Origin: Synchiropus splendidus
Taxonomy: Eukaryota > Chordata > Actinopteri > Syngnathiformes > Callionymidae
DNA length: 64,000 bases
NCBI RefSeq assembly: GCF_027744825.2
Contig: NC_071334.1
Span: 30,567,937 to 30,631,936, forward strand
Reading direction: 5' to 3'
The notes beneath the pieces are model-generated. The model saw nothing but the letters and a program-made list of their open reading frames with translations. It was not told where the DNA came from and searched no databases. The position numbers and the translations under genes are program-made. Positions 36,793-50,066 of this stretch are shown here, one piece after another (the first letter of the stretch is position 1; each line of letters starts with the position of its first letter).

Positions 36793-36899
36793 GGCTGTGG
36801 CTAGCGTCCTGCAGGGTGGGCGTCCAGGTGAGCAGTATCGAGGGGAGGAGGCCCTTGGCATGAATTCCCAGCACTACTTTTCCCGGGCCACTAACCTGC
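36793..36899 (+). CDS. shisa9: shisa9 coding exon 2: start of the cytoplasmic tail
   Basis: The exon lies between a tcttgcAG acceptor and a GTGAGT donor; its 107 bases complete the split arginine of exon 1 and add 35 codons plus one base. The frame reads R-AVASVLQGGRPGEQYRGEEA, then LGMNSQHYFSRATNL. The opening R-A-[LV]-A-x-V-[LM] matches the start of the Shisa9 cytosolic region ('RALADVMRPQ' in mammals, from memory), and 'QHY' aligns with a mammalian QHY. Otherwise the segment is shorter and quite different. The phase match, strong splice sites and preserved frame make it a credible exon. The next exons, including the C-terminal PDZ ligand, were not found in the window. Confidence 0.78.
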
Positions 36900-37138
36900 G
36901 TGAGTTTATCCACTGACCACTGTGTATTACTTGGCAATGCTGTTGTTGTGTCAGCGAAAATATTTAAAGCATTTTGGGTTTTCTGAGATGTCAAAGGTCC
37001 AGAAAGAAGTTGATGTAAGAATTTCAGATCCGCTCAGTCATCTCATCTGTCAACCATTTCAGGCGTCTCTGCCTTTGCAGTTGCTGATGCAGATTTGGGG
37101 GAAATATGTCAAGTTAAACTCAAAGAGACCACGAGCAT

Positions 37139-37159
37139 AAACACACACACACACACACA
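37139..37159. repeat. (CA)n microsatellite
   Basis: About 10 CA units shortly downstream of shisa9 exon 2. Confidence 0.95.
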
Positions 37160-40100
37160 TCTCCATAGGATTATTTCTATCTTTTTTTGAAGCATTTGGG
37201 ATAAATAGCCACGTTTCGTAACAGGCTCAGAGGATGTGCCCTTCAGTGGTTATTCGCTGTCTAATTTCTGTTCATGCATTCGTGATGTAATAAGATAAAG
37301 AAAGAGTCGGTGGGTGTGTGAGTCGGTGAGGAAGTGGTGGAGATGAGTGTTTGAGTGGATGTGTGTTTGGTGGATTGGAGTGAAAATGATTGCCATCTAT
37401 TTCGGTTGGCTCATGTGGGCTGCTGACTCTTTGTGTTTAAACAGCCGAACTCCAACTGTTGAACACACAAACACACAAACAAACTCACGAGTGAGTGGAC
37501 GCAATACAGCAGATAAGGAGGCAGCAAAAAGAACAGATTTGGGAAATTATCGCCATGTAATACTGGTCCTGTGTGAAAACTGGAGAGGAGACTTGCATGT
37601 ACAGAAGCCTGCGGGTGGTCTTGATTTGGTCTTATGTCAATGAAATATTCACACAACATGTTGATCATGTTTTTGTTCTCACCCACTGTACGTGGTACAA
37701 GTGCATTCTGGAACACTTCGCAATCTACAGTATTACAAATCCTAAAAAAGGTCGTTTATTGGTAAAATTCTTAAATCCCTTGTGTTTATACACTGTGTCA
37801 AAATAAAATATTGACATTCACACTGCTGAGAATGTGTTGAAAAAATGATCCCAAACTTGGCCAGGTAAACCATTTTTGAGCTTAGATAAGAAGGTAAAAA
37901 TCAAAATGTTTGACACTCAAAGGTTCTGAGGTTATCTAACTTCAAAAACACAACCTTAAAATAGTCAATGAAATTTCATGTTCAGCCACTCCTCATGGCC
38001 TCGGCGGCTGCTACATGTGAATGTCACTGGTTATGTAACTTCTAATGTAACTTCTAATCTAAATAAATTACTTTTCAATTCAAGTGATCGATGAAATACT
38101 GAAGATATATTTTTAAAGGAATCAATCAGTGGTCAGTAATCGGATAACGTTTTTGAGTAACTGTGGCAACACTGAAAACAACAGAAGAATGAAATATATT
38201 TGGAAATGAGGAGCCTGACTGAGGTCTGCGCTCTCTTGACTGCTTTTGTAGTCGTACTTGAACTTATATTTTCTTTTTTAAGGTAAATGCAAAATAATAA
38301 TCCCATAACTCTCACTAAGATTATGATAATACTGCAGACTATGTGTTTATTTTTGTATTCCTTGAAGTATTTTTCTGACATATCCGTTGACACATGGAAT
38401 CGCTGAACAAGGGCAACACTGGAACTGGTCATACCACGGCTTCCCTGACGGATGAAGATGTGACACAACTCTACGCTGCATGAATCACTTCGCCCACAGA
38501 GTCCATCAGCATCAATATGCGATATGGACAGTTAGAAAGGTTGCATCTATTAACATTATTCCAAGAGGCGCAGTGATGGGTCACAATCTCGAGCCTTTAA
38601 AGTGGATAAACAACACGGTTGCTAGTAGCCAGTGATTTTTCCTTTCCTTTTATGGCGATGGGAGAGATGAGATATGGAGGTGGTCTATCAACCAAGTGGC
38701 CAAGAGGACACTACTGTGAAATAGTGATCATTATTTGCAATCTGTTACTGCTGCCATGAACCCTCTAATCCGACTGCTTGCGGGCAATCATGTGAAACGT
38801 TATTAACCTCTGCGATCGGGCTGGAACCTCTTAGCCGACCTGATTGGCTTGGTGGGTCTTCCACTGGCACCAGAGATAATTCATCACAAATATAGGGAGG
38901 CGATGGGGCAGAGAAGAGGAGTGAGATATGGATTTAGCAGGCGACAACATGTTATTCTTGTTTTAAGTGATTAACGGATTTCGCGGAGCGAAAAGGGCGA
39001 AACAATTCTTCATTATGAGCCCGAAACAGAAGAAGACAAGGGAGAACATTGAGGAGTGGTAATTGGAATGTAAGGATGAGTGCTCGTGTTAAAGAAAATA
39101 TGCGTAGTGGTCGGAGAATGAGTATCTGGCTTGTGCTGGAGGGTGTATTCTTTGTGCAAATAATGTATTGATTATAGCTTATGGCTAAATTGCCTTATTA
39201 CTGGTGTCGCTGTGTCTGGTTTGGCAGTAGCTGGCTACACAGGAGAGAAAAAATCCATATGTGTGTGTGTGTGTCAGTCAGAAACGCAACTCATCTGTTG
39301 GGAAATAGCAGGTGACCAGTGACACTCATGTTTTATTTCCCTAGTGCTTTGTTTGAATAAATCGATTCTCCTAAACATTTTGGTTCTGGACTACATGACA
39401 TGTGTTTTGTACATCCAACATCTATTTGCCGCTAAACAAGTTCTGCTCTAGAAGGGTCCATAGAGTTTTCTTTGTTGCTATTATTCAAGAAAAAAAAATC
39501 TCATGGAAACTGGCCAAATGGAAGAGGTAATATTGCATTGCAATGTGAAAGCAGGTTAAAGCCACCTACAGTAGCACCCCTTGGGTGCTGCACACTTGCC
39601 ACTGGCTTCTAGACCACCATGCATGCTTGATCACAATGGAGTTCACAATATTGTTTAGGAGACAAAAGAGTAGGACTGCTCCAATATGACATGTAGTATG
39701 CATGAGTACAAAAGACTTTATGGTATCATCAGTATAGGCTGGGTTTTGTCACAGTGTCATTGTCGCCAGTAGCACTGCAACAACCTATTGCATATTCAAA
39801 ATTTCCCTCCATGAACAGGAGTGCGCTGTCCCGACAATCCCCTGTTGGGCCGCCTGGCAGACTTTCATGTCATTTCAGAAACTTAGTTAGAGTCCTTAAA
39901 GGCTGAAAATCCAAATACTCTTAGGCAGCAACATCAAAGACTGGGAGAAACAACAGCGAATGGGCTGCAGAAAGATGAGAGGAGAAAAGGAGGAAGGAGA
40001 AGAAAGAAGACGAAGCTAGTGGAAAAATGGTACAATGACTTCAGTAGTGTTTTGTAAGCTGCAAGAGAACATACGTGCCATTTGTTATCTGAGTTGTTGA

Positions 40101-41379
40101 ACCAGACTTTTGTCAAGGATTTGAGTCCTTCAGAGTTGAAAAGTCCATCACAACAACAATAACTTGCAGAATCTATTTCTTTCTAATTTGTCTCTACTTT
40201 AATATGTATTACACAGTAACTGTCATAATAATTGCAACTACACATAAAATTAGAAATAAAAAACATCAAGAAGATTATTAAAGAATGAAGGATCGATGAC
40301 TCAGCCATGCAGTCCCTCTACTAGGACACCTCTTTTATGACATAAAACTTTATAACAACTGAACTGATTCAGGATTTCTGGTGAATGTGCACGTCCAGGG
40401 TTGATGACAATTTTCTAATCTCTGTCTCGTTGGATGGGTACCTCTCATGTACAGTATAAACCAATGCGGTGCCACTATACGGTACCTTAACAAATTGGTA
40501 TAAAGTTTAAGAATTTGTTATTATAACTGTTTATATTGCTTCATCACAGATTCCCAGTTGTTACACATCATTCATCAACCCAACAACAGTTAACTACAGC
40601 TGTACAGTGTTGTTCGTGTTGTTGTTTTTCTTAATAACGCACCAGTGGAGCCCACAGCAGTGACATATTTGTGTAACCACAAATGCAGTCACAGCACTGT
40701 GACAGTCATCTGCCCTCTGACGGGACGGGAAAAGGCGGCCTCCTTGGCTTTGGAGAGTCGCTGTTGGTCCGACGGACCTGTAAATGAAAACAAGCATTTA
40801 TATTGTTGTTGCAAATGAGAGGAACTGAGCTAATTACGATTACAAGTGTTAGTTTGCTCTCAAATTCTAGACATAAGGATCTGGAGCAGATGACGATGAC
40901 TGCATTGCCATTGTAACACCCACATGATGTCAAGCTGCGCTGAACACGCTGGAGATCTTGTGCATGCCCGTTTTATCCAGTTTTTTCTCTGTCCCCGTTT
41001 TTCTTATACGTTTAGTTATATGCTGAAAAACGAATCCCACAAAGCAGAATGTTTGTAAAATGTTTTTCTGCTAAATGCTAAATGCTAACGCGCCAAATGG
41101 TGGTGTCATATGGACAAGCGCTGCAGGTACCAACATCATGACACTATGGTGTGTTCGGGTCCATCTTGGAAAATCGCAGACTCTTCTGCTCCCCGACAAT
41201 CACAGGGATGTGTTCACGTACTGTTTTTTTTTTATAGTACTCTGTAGTGTCAGCGGTATTTGGTCATTACCAGTACCGAATTCAATCTTACAAATGTTAT
41301 ATGAGTTTTGAACAATTTCTTTTTAAGCATGCTCACACTCACATTAGAAGAGTACCTAGTTCTGTTAGCAACAGAGCCT

Positions 41380-41560
41380 ATCTCACAGGGCTATAGGTGA
41401 GGACACCCTGGAAAGGTTGGCAGGCTCTTACAAGGATCATATAGAGAGACCCATTTAGAGTTGCCATTTGACCTCGACATGTATTGGTACTCGGAGGAAA
41501 CCAGTGCTTACAGGCAAAACCCACAGGACTCATGTCATTCATAAACGTCCAAGTAGAAAT
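41380..41560. repeat. Degenerate fish interspersed repeat (LINE/SINE-tail type)
   Basis: The order 'gaggacaccctggaaaggtt', 'gagagacccatttagagttg', 'tactcggaggaaacca' and 'caaaacccacaggactcatg' matches a very common teleost repeat module in which a survey-type block is followed by 'tttagagtcaccaa', 'ggaggaaaccgg' and 'gaaaacccacgc'. It is diverged, non-coding and unclassified here. Confidence 0.55.
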
Positions 41561-42344
41561 AAAGATCTTTAACTAATATACTAATAGTCACGGCTTTAGT
41601 CATTGACTATGGCCCTGATACCTGTGGTGCTACTTTATATAACAATAGACTTGATATCATTTAAATGATGGGAAGATTATCTTCTCAAATGAACATTTGA
41701 AAATCAAATGTACTTAAAGACAAGAATCGCCGTTTAACTAAACTGCTACTAAAGTGCTTAACACTTCCCCCAGACCAACGCTGCATTGCGCGTTATGTAA
41801 CTGTCCTTTTGGGCATCAATAGAGTTTTTAGGTGGGATGTACTATTAGTGTTTTACTGAGACAAAAAAAGCAGGCGCACACGCTCGGCATTCACAACTCA
41901 CTTCACAATTTGCAGGCTTAATTACCTTCTCAGCAGTTATAATCTTTCCCTAAACATTCGGAGATGGGAAGGATGAAATTTTAATAGGTAATTGCTTTAG
42001 AGATGCACAGGCACGAGAAACGGCTCTGTCTGCAAAATACTTCTGCTCCGCCTCACGTAGGAGTGTTTGTGTGGAAGAGTGTGCGTGAAAGTTGATGCCG
42101 GTGCACAAGTGTGTGTTTATGCACAACGTGGGCCTGTCAGATGGAGCCGAGCATGTCCTTCGTTAAAAGTAGGCGACTGCGGGACCTTGTCTTCCCAGCT
42201 GTCACCTGAGCCGTCAGCGTGTCACTTCTGATTCCAGAGTGTCAGCGTGCAGGGAGAAGAATCGGTCAGTGAAGCTGCATGCTGAGGAAACAAGCAGAGA
42301 CATATGAGGGGAATGGAGCTTCCCTGTCTGGTGAGTGCAGGCTG

Positions 42345-42380
42345 TGAGAGAGAGAGAGAGAGAGAGAAAAAAAAAAAAAC
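42345..42380. repeat. (GA)n tract followed by poly(A)
   Basis: About 11 GA units run directly into about 14 A residues. Confidence 0.95.
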
Positions 42381-44079
42381 GAGGCAGGCCCAGTTCTGTT
42401 TGATGATAAGCCGCTTCTCACAAACACGCCAGAGACGCGGGTGAAGTTGAGGTTTCTTCCAGTTAGCATTTCAATCTGTCTCCTTTTAGTGGATTCAGAT
42501 CAAGCCTGGAAATAAACAAATGTAAATGCATTCATTAGCTAAGGCTGCCTTCAAAGATACTACTCGACCACGCTAGTGCGACATTTATCGCTTTATTCAC
42601 ATACCACTACATGAAAGCACAAAATTAAACAATTGCATGCCACTTTCTAGTGCAGGGACAATACACATTTTTAGGTTTCCATTTTATTGATGATTTAATT
42701 TCCTAATTTTCCTTTTCTAAAAACAAAAGTTTAATAGTACAGTCATAAATATGAGTGGCAGTTATGAAAAAAAAAACACATTGCACATCACTTAGTCAAG
42801 GTGGTGACTGTAAGGTGTATTTTTGTGTGTTTTTAAAGAGCACTGTTTACCCTTTATAAATAAACAAAGCTGATAATGACCAATAACAAGGGGTAAGAAC
42901 ACCTTCTCCCAGGAAAACTGGTTCATTTTCAACACCTCTCTACTGCTTTGTTGAGTTGAGTTGGAATCACTGCTTATTTTCTGACTTCAGTAGGTGTTTC
43001 ACATCGCCGATTACAGCTGAGACTAGCTAATCCTGTTTTACAGAAGTGCTGTCTGAGGTTCTAAATGTCATGTTGCCCTGGATTAAAAAGGTTTATTATG
43101 CTGGCTTCAAGTATCAAAACGCTAGACACTGCTCTACACTCCTGTCGTCTCTTTCACATCGTGCCTGTCAGAAATGAACTAACTTCCTTCAGCAAAAGAA
43201 AGTGTACCCCATATTGGTGAAATGGAATCACCACGACTCAAAGTTGACAGTTTCTTCCTCACCAATGACACGTCTCATTTTTCGTTCCCCTAAGGGGTGT
43301 CATCCTAGACAGCACAGTTCCACAGACATTAGTGGAATGCACACTCCTATTTGCATCAAGTTACAGTCACATGCAAGAATGCTTCCTCCGGGCCATATTT
43401 CTACAAACACATTTTGTTGGAAATCAGCTGCAGAATCTACCAACAACTGAACAAGGAATTGCAGAGATTAGCTCACTTGGATCAAGGTGCGTCTGCAATG
43501 CAGCCAGCTAATAAATTAGGTGGCGTTGAAAGGTGGACTTTAAACTGAGTTGGGTTTCTCTGCTAATATTCAATTCACTAAAGTGTTAAATGTGTCGCGA
43601 TGCACTGCAGTCACGTTGTAGACTTGTACTTGTGTTGCACACTTGTACGGAACGAAAATCAAACAAGGACAGGTTTTGAAAAGAACGAGAAGAGCACACC
43701 GGCCAAATGAAGGTAGAAGCTGAAATAGAATGGCGAGTATAAAACACAGCAGGTCTCAGTTCCTCTGAGGTACAAGCACACTTCCCCATTAACAAACATA
43801 AGGGGCAACCGGGCAAACTGTCCCAGAGGACAGCTGAATATTCCAACTGAAAAACTGCTGGAAAACATATGTTTCTGTGTGTCCCAGAAAAACACAAGAT
43901 ATACTGTATTTATTTGAAATGCAAATGCATTATAAAAACACAATTCATCTTTTCTCCTGGCTTACGTGAGATGTGTCACCAGACAGTCACAGCTAATGTC
44001 ATTCAGCTAACAGCCAGGTGTGACTCATGTATGTCTAGATTGTCAGTCATTGCTTCATTGAAACTGTTACCATTCGGTT

Positions 44080-44350
44080 TTGACTGCATGTTATGCGGCA
44101 CACACAGCAAGGTCAAACAATGTCACAGTGGTGTTGCGTTTCCAGGTGAAAACGAAGCGAAAACAACGCATTTTGAGCACTTTCATGTAAATGAAAGGTG
44201 TGAGGGGTTCATGATCAAATTCAGGAGATTTCCCAGTTTGTTTCATGAGTCAGTCTCAATCCTGGATCCGGTTTTCAAAACTAGTGGTCCTCATGCACTT
44301 TTAAGACGGGTGCACACCGCAGCGCCTTATGACGTGGTGAATTTAGTGGG
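44080..44350. repeat. Non-autonomous repeat with 'gaaaacgaagcgaaaac' and 'ggatccggttttcaaaa' modules
   Basis: The block contains 'ggtgaaaacgaagcgaaaac', 'catgtaaatgaaaggtgtga', 'ggatccggttttcaaaacta' and 'gacgggtgcacaccgcagcg'. This resembles a known type of fish MITE whose modules encode nothing. Similar words ('ctggaccctgttttcaaaag') occur at about 31.47 kb. A 199-codon open frame overlaps it by chance. Confidence 0.5.
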
Positions 44351-47300
44351 TGTGGCTAATATTCAGGTACGTTCTACAGTTCAGAATTTACGGTATGTTG
44401 ATGTGTTGCACAATATTGAAACACCCACCGTGCTTTTAAGATATCAACTTTCAAGGACAGAAATTTAAGTCATTCCAAGCTAAATGTTTTTTTTTTTCAT
44501 TCTATCAGGTGTGGATATCAGGAGTAACCTTGATCGTAGTTGAAATTAAAGCAGAACATGATAAATGGCACAAATAGAAGAAGATTCATCAAAGGTTTGA
44601 ATGTACTGAAACACATTAATGTTCAAAATAAGTAGAAAATTGTGACATCAAAAGAAGAAGAAGAGCGTGAATTTTAGAACGTGTTTTTGTAATAAGGAGA
44701 GAGGAATAGTCAGCACACTCATGTTATCTTGTACTGACCATTTGTGTGCTGCTGGGGACACTGAAGCTCCCAGAGAATCCCACTCAAAGTGTTGTCCCAG
44801 GTCCTAAATGCTGTGTGATGAGAAGCTTTATTACAGCAAATTGGTTTTAAGGACCACATTTCTCTGGTCAAAATGTGCTCCTTAACTGTATTATGGCCTG
44901 TGAAGCTGAGAAGTGTGAGACAAACTTTCATTTAACCCTGTCATTCCCAAAAATGCTGTCTGTAGTGAATGTGGATGAGTATATCCACTTGAATTCATAT
45001 GTTTGGTTTCACTGTAATATAAGGGGGTGCTTCTTGGCTGGTACTTTAATATACTACTTATCAATAACACAGGAGAAGCACCTCAGAATCTGAGCCTCGT
45101 GGTCATGCACGAAAACAACTCTGGCATGACTTTGACTGTAGCAACGACATTTCTGTTCAATGAAACACCCCCTGTCCCTATGACCCGACACCAACATCTG
45201 ACTCATTTGAGTACTTCAGACATCCCTACTGGCAAAACTGTCCAAATCAAAAGATACTTCAGAAGGAACAAGGGAAAGAATGTGAGTCAGGCATTAGAAG
45301 TGTTGCACTCTCTCCCACAGTCTCATTCATGGACCCTCTCGCCGCCCAATTATCTTAATGTGGAACTTCTCAGCTGTCTGGGGACACCATTAAACTCCTG
45401 TTTATTAGGACCCTGGGGCAGCATGGACGGGAAGCGCTGACCAATGACGAACATCCACACTGATTATATCTAAAGAAGAAAGGCCAAGAAGAACAACATC
45501 GGTGGGGAGAGTGGAAAGACGCGAGAGACAGTCATTAAGAAGTTTTCAGTAAAGGTTAGCAAGGATCACAAATTCAGTGCTGTAAGACAGTGCAGTTAGT
45601 TCCGCATAGCACAGTGTTTAAACAGAAAAAAAGGTTTATTTTAAACAGATAAAATAACACAAAAAAACATTAACATTTAAGGTTCACTCAATATAATAGG
45701 AAAATATAGTATAAACAGAAATTCATAAAAAAGGTTTTTCCTTCCCAATGTGCCTTTTCCATCTTCGACGTTTTAATGACAGAACCCAAGGTGACCATCT
45801 GAGCTTGTAATCAGCCTCAGGTTACCTCCCAAACACGAATATTAATCAGCTCATTAAATTCCTGAAGTCATTTTCCATTGGACAGGTAATTATGTTGTGT
45901 ATGTGGGGCTGACTGTGTACATGCGTGGAGTTCACCATGGTGTCAGTCACAGACTCATCTGTGACAGAGGCCCTCCAGGGATCATCATCCGTTTGTTTGG
46001 ACTGGTGAAACTGAACTCTTGCTTCCAATAAATCCTTTAATCAACTGTTCAAATGGAGTTAATCTGTTTGCAAACATTGTGACAATGTTCTGGTCACACA
46101 AACCTGACACTCAAAGCTTTGATGCCATTTCAAATGTTTGAGTTGAGGATTTGGGAGTTTTTCTGCCCCAAAAGAATTGTCTAAATCATACAGATGATTT
46201 AAAACTTAAGCAAGTGTTAAATCAATAAACACCACCGAAACATTTCCGCTACGAGGCTAAGAAAATACATTTTAAAAAACCTCGATCCCATCCATTTGTG
46301 CACCTCTGTCACTTGGAGCAATTCCATGCTTTAAAATGACCATGGATTCATGTACACCCGAGAAGTGTCTCTAGTGGAAAATGTTTGCGCACTATTGAAA
46401 ATTGGAAATATGAGGCGGTATCAAAAGTCCCATCGTTTAGTTTGTTCCATCTCCAGCAATAGTCCGTTTTTATTTATATTGATCGAATGTAGAGGGAACA
46501 TAAAGGGCGCCAAGAGGAACACAGGACTTCTTAGGTTTGGAAGGTGGGTGTCCCAGCCTCGTGTCCACTCGTACACATGACACCAAAAGGTTCCGAGTCA
46601 TGGTGAAGCTCCATATTCTCTTTTCCTCACAACCTCGGGGCGGGCAACAGACTGGCTTGGCTCCCTGACTGATGCCACCGGCGATGTTCACTCTCAGGGA
46701 CGATTCATGCTGGCCATGTATTTGTGAACCCCCTCTCTCCATCTGCATGCAGCAATGGTGCCACACAAACACCCACCTAACACCAAGCCACTTTCAGGGT
46801 GGCAGTCTTTGGAGAGCGCTCTCCACTCTGCTCGCCTACGGGCGTCAGCATGGTCTGGCTCGCTCGGTGCCCTGCCCCTGAGGGGGCAGAACCGCATTGG
46901 CATTCTTTCTGTCACTCACCCTCCCATACCCACACTTGCATATGGACACAGACATGCAGACTTGCGCAGAAGCTTCCTGCCCCTGCTCCTATTCGGCCCA
47001 CCACCCTCCAAGGCACTGGCTCATAGATGAGGGACATGTGGCAGGGCGATATGCGTCACGATACTGGGCTGTGTCTCTGACAGATTTTGTGCCTCAGAGT
47101 AAAAGACCAGCCTGGTAAACACAAACAAGAACGCTTGTTTTCAACTTCTGACTCAGTTTTTTGGATGGAAAATTAGAACATTTCTACAGAATCGAAAATA
47201 TTGACTGAACTTATTTGAAGTTTTGGTGTGAATGTGGGGGGCATGTGCATACATGCTTTGAAATTTGCTTTGAAATCAGATTTGAAAATCTCTCCAGTGA

Positions 47301-50066
47301 TGCACTGTTGAGCATCACCCGTAATGCAACCCGTAACTCCGGGTTATGACAGACTAGGTTCTTAGGTGGACAGCTCAGCGCCGCCCTGGAGAAGGGAGAC
47401 ACACTGAGACTTGGAGTAGACCATGGAGCGGACACATTATTATAATTATTCTTACAATAACCCAAAAATCCACTGTCAGATACCAAAATACATTTGGGTG
47501 GAACTGGTGAGAGAGCAACTTTTTCTTAATAAAAAATGGCTCCAGAAGTGGGACCTTTGTCATGCAGAGAACATCTGGTACTGGAGCCCCACCAGGGGTC
47601 ACTACATGTATGTATGCTACTGCTTTATTTCAATATCTCCTCATGGAATCAGCAGGAAACTCACTGTGTCTGTGCACTAATGAAGTCCTTAGTCTTAATG
47701 GCTTTTTGGTAAATTGAAAGATTGAGAGAATGTTAATCTGAAGGTCTGCATGCTAATGCAGAGTTCATTACTGGTGAGATGACACATCTAAATTTCTGTG
47801 TGTGAGTCATGTGTATGGAGAACGTCTGAGGCGGCTACCTGCAATTCATAATCATACGGCTCAGGGCGCATTTGTTTAAAGGATAATAATCTTGCATAAA
47901 AAGAGCCGTTGCCATATGGAGATAAAAGATTTGCTGCTGAGTGGAAGGATGCATGGGACACTGAAGGAGTGGTACCTTCAGCTATTTCCCATCATCCGCC
48001 TCAGAAAACCTAGATTGAATCAGCCCCTCTGGAGTCTGAGGAGGCGGAAGCAGTTTCTACATGGCCTCTGTCGCTCCATGCAACCCAAGTCAGATTGAAA
48101 GGTCAAGAGTGACAGATGGAATGAGAGATAGAAAATAAAGCAACAAACAATGATCACAGGATGCAGACGGTGGCACTGCTTTAACATCTGTGCTGTCAAA
48201 GTCACAACTCAACTCAAGGGGATTAATCACTGTGACTGCAGGGGAAACACAGCTTCCGACTCCTGAAGGTAGTGACAGAGCAAAGCTTAAAATCTGCACA
48301 TTGTTTTCACCTCAGAAATATCCAAATTAAAACGGAGGTATTTTTTTGTTTTGGGATTTATGATGGATGTTTCAGTCGAAAGCCTTGACTACATCTGTCT
48401 CAACAAAGTTAAGTTCAAGGAAATGGTGTTCACATGCTGTTGTGCTATGGCTCTTTAGTATAATGGTCACATGGAAGATCAATTTCCATGTCTTATAAAG
48501 ACTGAAGAAGTTGACCCCGCGAAAAGCCTGCACCCAATATAAATGAACGTACTAACAGTGAAATACAAACATTGGAAATGGACATGTGGGTAAATTGATA
48601 CAGAGAAAAGGAAGGGTGTGCATCATGAATTTGAGAGAAATGTCTTCTCATCTTTTATTTTTCTAGTTTTATTGTTATTATTGTTTTGAACTCCTGTTTA
48701 TTGCCATTTAACCTAATCCAAAGATGGCATATCCATAATACAAAACACAAGCAGAAAACTGGCCCCTGTCTCTATTGTCTCTTAGTGTACCTGATACGTT
48801 TTCTTACCTGTGTTCTAGGCAGAGGTTGGTGACAGGTCTCCCAGAGGTTCACACACCCAGGGTGGAATTGCAGACATTAAACAGTCTCTTGATACAGCTT
48901 GCAACATGTCCTTAGTTAAAATTCATGAAAGGTGAAGAAAATACCAATTCAATTTTGTGTATGACTATGAAGTCAGAAGATGTTGATGCTTTGTTCCTGT
49001 TACCTCAAAAATCTGAGTTGGGTTCAGCATGCATAAGCAGCAAGCATAAACCATATTGCTGGCATTGGCAAGGCTATGTAAAGAGTTAGTGTCTCACTTC
49101 AAAACATGAGCCATAGATACCAACGGCTGACAGACCACTGGTTTCTTCCAACATTCCTTTAACAATTTCAAGAATGATTGAAGTTACGATTTCAATTTTT
49201 CTTACATTGTCAGTACTTGATTGAGGGGTTGACAGTTTTATCACTGATGGGAAATATTAAACAAATAATTGATTTCTAAATGCATGATATCAGCAGCAGT
49301 TTTTCAAATTGGTGACCTGACATTGTTCTGACACTGAAGTGTTAGAGTATAAGAAATGAAGGACAAAACCAAGAGTAGATCCAACCGTGGGGAGTCTTTG
49401 ATGGAAAATAGAGGGAGGAAATGTTCACTGGAAACATCAATCTTTCAGATTCCTCCTGGTGTGAAAGTGGGGCGACACACACTTTTCAGACAAAGTCCTC
49501 TGCTGCCTTGTGGGGTGATGTTCCACTGCTGTGCTCATATTGCCGCAGTGCTTGGACATCAATTTTGCCCCAAATTGGTCGGAGACTCTGGCAACCATTC
49601 CTCTCTCCTTCCTACATGTAAACAAGAAATATTGACAAAAGGGAACAGGTGTGCTGGTCTGGTCCAGTTAACAGAATGATTTCTTGTAGCCTCATTCACG
49701 CATGAGGGACATTTATTTACCTTAATTTCCAAATCAGGTGTCAAGAACCTAAACAGGCTCAATAGCCTTACGTCATTTTCAATGCTTACGTACAACATGA
49801 ATCCCGCTTCCCATTGTATCAGTGTCCACAGGGAAAGCAATGTGGCACTAAGTCACACCAAGGAGAAAGAAAGGCTACTTAATTGAATTTGAAAAAGTCC
49901 ATCATGAGGGGGAGAGAAGCAGCGGCTCTACTCAGAGTCTCTCCCGAGTCACAGAACTCCTCACCCTATCTCTAAGGGTGACGCCTGCCACTCGTCGGCA
50001 AAAACCAGCCGCTTGTATCTGAAATCTTGTTCTTATTTGTCTTTCGGTGTAAACAGTTATACAATG

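Noticed and set aside
40706..40800. Possible minus-strand exon (acceptor-like 'tttacag' then a Pro/Arg-rich frame)
   Set aside because: There is no partner exon, donor or similarity, and it is antisense in shisa9 intron 2.
43869..44468. 199-codon plus-strand open frame
   Set aside because: It overlaps words of a common fish non-autonomous repeat, has no recognisable domain and lacks splice or codon evidence. It is probably a chance frame across the repeat.
45027..45440. 137-codon frame in shisa9 intron 2
   Set aside because: It has no similarity to the expected Shisa9 tail and no matching splice phase. It may overlap conserved non-coding sequence but is not supported as coding.
46672..47118. 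Overlapping GC-rich frames on both strands
   Set aside because: Several frames stay open at once because of base composition. None has a start context, domain or splice signal.
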